Assembly (NCBI RefSeq): GCF_033807575.1
Contig: NC_084730.1
Span: 6,059,986-6,123,985, forward strand
DNA: 64,000 nucleotides
From: Cydia pomonella
Lineage: Eukaryota; Arthropoda; Insecta; Lepidoptera; Tortricidae
Direction: 5' to 3'
The translations under genes and the position numbers were made by a program. This document shows positions 55,501 to 61,500 of the stretch, in pieces. Every line of letters starts with the position of its first letter. The first letter of the stretch is position 1. The notes beneath the pieces were generated by a model. It was given only the letters and a program-made list of their open reading frames with translations, was not told the DNA's origin and made no database searches.

Positions 55501-58500
55501 AATACAGGCAGTTGCCCATTGAATAGAATAGATTAGAAATCAATTATTCAAACAACACATCAAATCAAATAACACATATAGCGAATACAGGGCAAAGATA
55601 AACAAAACAGTAGAAACAGAAGACCTACCGCGAACCACGTTCGACGTGTTGCCGCCCTATTACACTTACGCACGAATTTACAAGTGCGACAGAGAGGCAA
55701 CACGTCGAACGTGGTTCGCGGTAGGCCCTCAGAGATGTGAAGCCGAAATGGTCTCCACTCAGCAATGCAGCTGGCACTAGCGTGGTCAACGACGCTGGTT
55801 TTATGTGGAGCCAGTGTGTGTGGGGCTGCACAGTGTACGACACGTTGCGTGCATTGGGAGCACTAGTACCAATCCGATTGTCCTAACTTAATAGTTACAA
55901 GTTACGAAATTACTTTTTATTACACACACTGTCCTAACCCACCGTTTCGTAACTTATATCTTATACAGGTCGTCCCAAGACTATGGGACATCAAGAGAAA
56001 GTACCTTAAATATCGTAGATAGGATATTTTGCTAAAAGGAGACTTTATTTTATTTTCAAAACTGAGTAATTCAAAGATTTAAAAAAAATAAGTTACTTTG
56101 TCTGGAAATCGAACCGACTCAAATGTGAAAAAAAAACATCCTGTATTGTATTTTTATGATGCCAATTGAAAGAATGCATAAAAAATAAGTCATCTCAGAA
56201 ATATGATATCGCAAAGCAAATGAATACAGTACAATTTTTGATTACAATTTCAAGATTCGGTTTAATTCCCAGAAAAAGTAAGGAATTTTCAATTTTTTTT
56301 TTTAATTCTTTGATTGCAATATTACTTATTTTTAAAAATAAAATAAAGTCTTCTTTCAGCAAAATATCCTAACTACGATATTTAAGGTACTTTCCCTTGA
56401 TGTCCCATAGTCTTGGGACACCCTGTATACTAGGCTTGATAAACATTAGGAACGATTTACTACTCTTCTTTCAATTTATTAACCCTTTGAAAGCTTTGTA
56501 ACATAAATGCAAACATCAGTCAAAGGCCAAGCTCCCGGGCGCAAGCGAGTAGCACACACACACACACACACACACACACAAGGACACTTTCGAGTAATGT
56601 AAACCTTACTCGTAAGTGTGAAGGTTATTTTGACAGCGTCCGCCATGACAACTATAGGTGTCCTTGGTGCGGTGGGCACGACTAGTAACGACGACTTTAG
56701 GTGTTCTTGGCGTTCAAAAGGTTAAGGTAGAACGTAACGTTAGTAAGGGGAAATTCTACTCATGCGAAATACGTAAAATACAAATATAACTCTGTTATTG
56801 GTTAATTATTCTCAAGTACAAAGCCTGCACCTAACAAACGTCTCTTTTTGACCCAGTGGTTGACTGGTAGAGAATGCCTTAAGGCATTAAGTCCACGATT
56901 TGTATTTTTTATTTTATGTGCAATAAAGAATAAATAAATAACTACAGTAGAACCCGCTTAATATGATTTCCCTCAAAATAAACAATCAAATAAATATTGA
57001 CGGTCATCATGATCAAATGTATCGGTACACATCCATATATCTATGTTTAAGAAAGGTGTGTAACGATATATTTGGCCACCTTGGCCGTCACTAACTATCT
57101 GATCCTGGCTGTACAACCTGCAACTAGCGTTCATACATTTTTTTTACGGCTCGAACCATTTCCTGCTTGATACGTTTTAATTTAAACGTACAATGTTTTA
57201 CAGTACATATGGCCCTTTAAATGTTCGACACAGTAACGTAATATGCTAATTTTCGCACTAGTGCGGTAAAGTAGCACGATATGTACTGTAAATAACTATT
57301 ATAAGCTTATTCGTCGTGGAGCTAGCACTTCGTGGAATTTAGTATATTCTCGCACTCGACTCGTGTCATTCACGAAGACGCGTGGCTTGACTCAGATTGT
57401 CATGTTATTAAAGGTTAGATTTGACGAATCTGCGCGTCATCGTGAATGACACGAACTATATGTTAATGTATGCCACGTCGGGTAGCACTGTGAGGCATTT
57501 TTGTAGGAAGTCCGTTCCGTCAACGTTAATATGGGGAAACTGTACACATGCGAAATATGTACAAAAATATGTTATTTAGTAGCTTACTCTTAATGGAGCT
57601 AGTATCGCTTCGTGGAACTTGGTGTACTCTCGCACCCAGCTGTTGCAGTTGTATATGTAGCAGGCGTGTATGTTGATGTACGCCACGTCGGGTAGCACCG
57701 TGAACCATTTTTGGAGAAAGTCCGTTCTGTGAACAATGTCGTTTGTTAGAAAATTTTAGTCGTTCAAATACTTTAAATGATACGAAAAACATTATAAAGT
57801 ATTCGTTTAATTTATTTATTATATTAATGTTAATAGCTTAAGTCTAAATATCCTACTGTACTGATATTGTTTGTCCTAAGATTCTGGAATAAGGTATGGT
57901 AATGGTAACCTATAATTGGACAAACATCTACCCTTACGTTATGTAAGCTACAGATTATTTTTTCATGATGTATTGTCTGTTGGTGATCCTAAATAAATTA
58001 ATATATATATCAGAGTTGACGAATTTACGAGTTACGAGCCGTGGACGATGACATGCCAATATTAGCGTTACAGATGGCGGTTATTATTTATCTTGTGAAT
58101 GGACAGAGATGCTACTCAATTTCAGCTTTGAGCACGTGTGCACGTTATTTCATTTTATAAACGTGTCTCTTTGTAGTCAATAAGTACCTAATAAATTTAG
58201 GGCCCGGAATTTTGGGTGCGACTTTTGACTAGTCTTAGAGAGGGAACACCACTGTTTATCGAAGGTATCGATAAATAGAGTTTTTTATTTAATTCGTGTC
58301 TCTATTAAATAATACCGCAAACTTTCTAATGAATGTACTCTTTTCAACGCTCGATGAAAAAAGTTCGTAATATCGGAAAGTTTAATCAGTTTCACTTGCT
58401 TTATTGACATGATTATAATTACGAAAACAATTGAATAATGATTCAAATTATATAATTATAATGTAGAAATGTAGATTTGTATGTAACCATAAACTTAAAG

Positions 58501-61500
58501 TTTATGATTTCATAGTATATTAGTTAGTATTTATTTTTGTAAATAGTAGGTATTGATATCGTTTTAATTTCTCTATTATAAAGGCTGTACCTAACAAACA
58601 TCTCTTTTTGACCCCGTGGTTGAGTGGCAGAGAATACCTTATAGCATTAAGTCCGCCATTTGTATTTATAATTTTATGTGAAAAAAACCGTTTAAATAAA
58701 TAAAGATATATTTATGAAATCGCATGTTATGTTAAGCAAAATAAAATCAATTCCAAAGCTTTAATAGTGTATGTAAACAAGGGAAGATTAGCAATACCAT
58801 CTAATTTAAAACGGCATTATTATCTAAGTGTTTTTGGAATGGCTTCAAAATTTTCAATATTTTACCCAATGCCATTTTAAATACAGACAACATAAGACTT
58901 TTTAAGAAACGTCTGTTTGCATTCTTATCAAACAAAGCGTATTACTCCATTGTAGAATATAAAAGAGACAATACATTAATTTAATTTAATGCAATATTAA
59001 AAATTATACAGTGTTTAGAGAAAGGTAAGATTTAAGCATGCAATTTATTGTTAAACTTAATAAATAAATAAAAAAACAAAATTTGTACACCTAATGCTGG
59101 AAAGACAGGGATACTAAGTACTAAATTGTAACACATATGTACCTATGTTTAACAAATAAAAACATTGACTGAAAGAAAAAACCTTTATATTTTAGAACGA
59201 GTTGATAAGCTAAGTAGGTATTTGCTCGCAAGTGTTATTTTATTGAGATAAATCAACTGCATTGATTGAGTAATAGACTGATAATATCGATATATCGATA
59301 AACAGCGGTGCTCTCTCCCTTAAATATATCAGTACACGCAAAATTCCGGGCCCTACAATTATAATGAGTGGCTATAGGAATTAATAAATATTTGAACACA
59401 ATGACAGATCGACTTAGCTCCGAAATTCGAAGATCTTTTATGTTCGATATTTATAACACAGGTAAGATTAAAGGATAATCTGCCGTATCCTACGCCAAGT
59501 CAGAAAACATAACGGAGCCATGCTGTCGCGTGGTCGCCCAAACCCAATGTTTAACTTGTATTTTGTTTTCATGTTTTGTTTTTATGTATTGTATTTTATT
59601 TTGTAGTTTTACAGTGCATTGGTTTTACTGTAATGCTGTGTTATTTCTTTGTCTAAATAAATAATAAAATAACCTTTGCTAATCGGTAAAAAGCAATTAA
59701 CAATTTTAAAGTTACCTGAACCTATTGTCCGAGTTGGTGTGTGTGAAGTCCACTATAAGCTCAAAAGGCTGCTGGCAGAAGGGCTTGAGAGTCAAGATCA
59801 CGTGGTATATCAGAAGGTCCGCGTTCACTTCTCCTATCCTGCAAACAAGGGACATTACTTGAGCAGCCTGTGGGTAAAGTATACAAAAACAACATTTAAT
59901 GCCATGCGCGTCCAATATAATTATGCATTCAGAATGTTGTTGGGACTGCCCACGTGGTGTAGTGAATCGCGCATGTTCGCCGAAGCCCATACAGACTGTT
60001 TTCATGCGATTATGCGAAAGAAAATCGTCTCAACGATGGGCAGGCTTAGAGGCAGTACCAAGAGCATTCTGAAGGCCATTGCAGAAAGGCTCGAGTATCC
60101 TATACTGGCGCATATGATTCGTCAAGATATCATCATAATCATATCAGCCTTTTATCGCCCACTGCTGAGCATATGCCTTTCTTCCAGTACGCCACTTATC
60201 CCGGTCCTGAGCCAATCTCATCCAGAAGTGACCCGTAATCCTCCGAATGTCGTCCACTCAACGAGCCAACGGACGCCAGGCACTCCTTACGTCTGAAAGC
60301 GGCCACCATTCCGTTAACATTTGGGCCCACCTGCCATCACTCTGCCTGGCAACATGTCCCGTCCAGCTCTATTTTAATTTAGAAACGACGTCAAGTTATA
60401 GGCTTTGTAAAGTTTAGAAAATAGTTTTGGCTTAGTTTTAATATAATGTACATAATTAACATTCAATTTTAAGTTATACTAACAAAATATGGATATAAAT
60501 CTGAAATAAAGATTTTCAATTAAATTCAAATTAGATAAAATCTAAGCATCAATAAAATTTAATAAAAAGAGTGGTTCTGGATAAAATCGTTTTTAGCTGA
60601 ACGTACGTTTCTTTAACCCTTTGACCGCCAATTTCTTCTATATTTTCCTTTGTTTCAGTTGTTATCTATGTAAGAAACTAGCCACATATTTAACCATGCT
60701 AGTTATGAAGATTATATAGTCGTACCGAGCCAACTTACTTGTATCTCCTAGAGATGAAATAGAACACCGGGTTCCCGATCTTGCTGGTGCCCGCCTGGTA
60801 GAATATGTTCAAACTCTTGATGCTCTTAAACTCCTCTTTTTCATGCATGTTGTGTTTCACTATGAACTCCTCGAAGTTGGTAGAAGACATGTCTATTGAA
60901 GACCATCGGGCGTACGAGGAGAAGAGGAGACCGGAGGTGCTGGAAATATGGTTTACTTTGTGAGGGCAAGTGATACAAGTTTTCGAAAAAAACGTCCTTT
61001 CTTTTTCATATAAGAAAAATAATTCTTACACGAAACAGCATTATAAAACTGACAGAAAACGGGAGCTTTCTTTCTTTTTTTTTCATCAAAATTACTCACG
61101 AATCTTATAAAATGAGTAAGAGATACAAGTTTATTTCAAAATTCGACCGTATTCAAAATTTTATACTCCACAATAAGATTTCTGAAGTAAGTAAGATAAC
61201 TTACGATTCTACAGGTTTGTGTTCCGGAGGTCCCAAATAAGCGAGCAATGTGGCCATCTAAAACAAAAAGTGTATCAATAATTTGAAACAACATAAAATT
61301 TGAATACATTTTCAACCATAAGTAACCAGGCGTAAGGTATATATTACCTTGTCAAAAGGCCGGCGTCCTACAGCCTTATGATCCCGACTTCAAGACAGGT
61401 AGTCCCCTATTCGTTCCTGATCTATAGTAGTCGATGTAATGCTACAACCTTTGAGATCCTACTGTAAGTAAATTGCCGAAAGGTCTATTTTACCTTGTCA

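Larger units (their letters stand above)
58199..59355. mobile_element. Long foldback element with nested retroelement fragments
   Basis: Ends 'agggcccggaattttgggtg' and 'cgcaaaattccgggccct' are inverted, with inner 'tatcgataaatag' and 'tatatcgataaaca' motifs. A SINE-like tail (58590-58705) and a LINE C-terminal fragment (58745-58985) lie within. Confidence 0.75.

Noticed and set aside
59676..60296. 206-residue plus-strand frame
   Set aside because: Its first part is antisense to Nf1 exon 59716-59838 and the rest runs through two LINE fragments. It is a chance fusion, not a gene.
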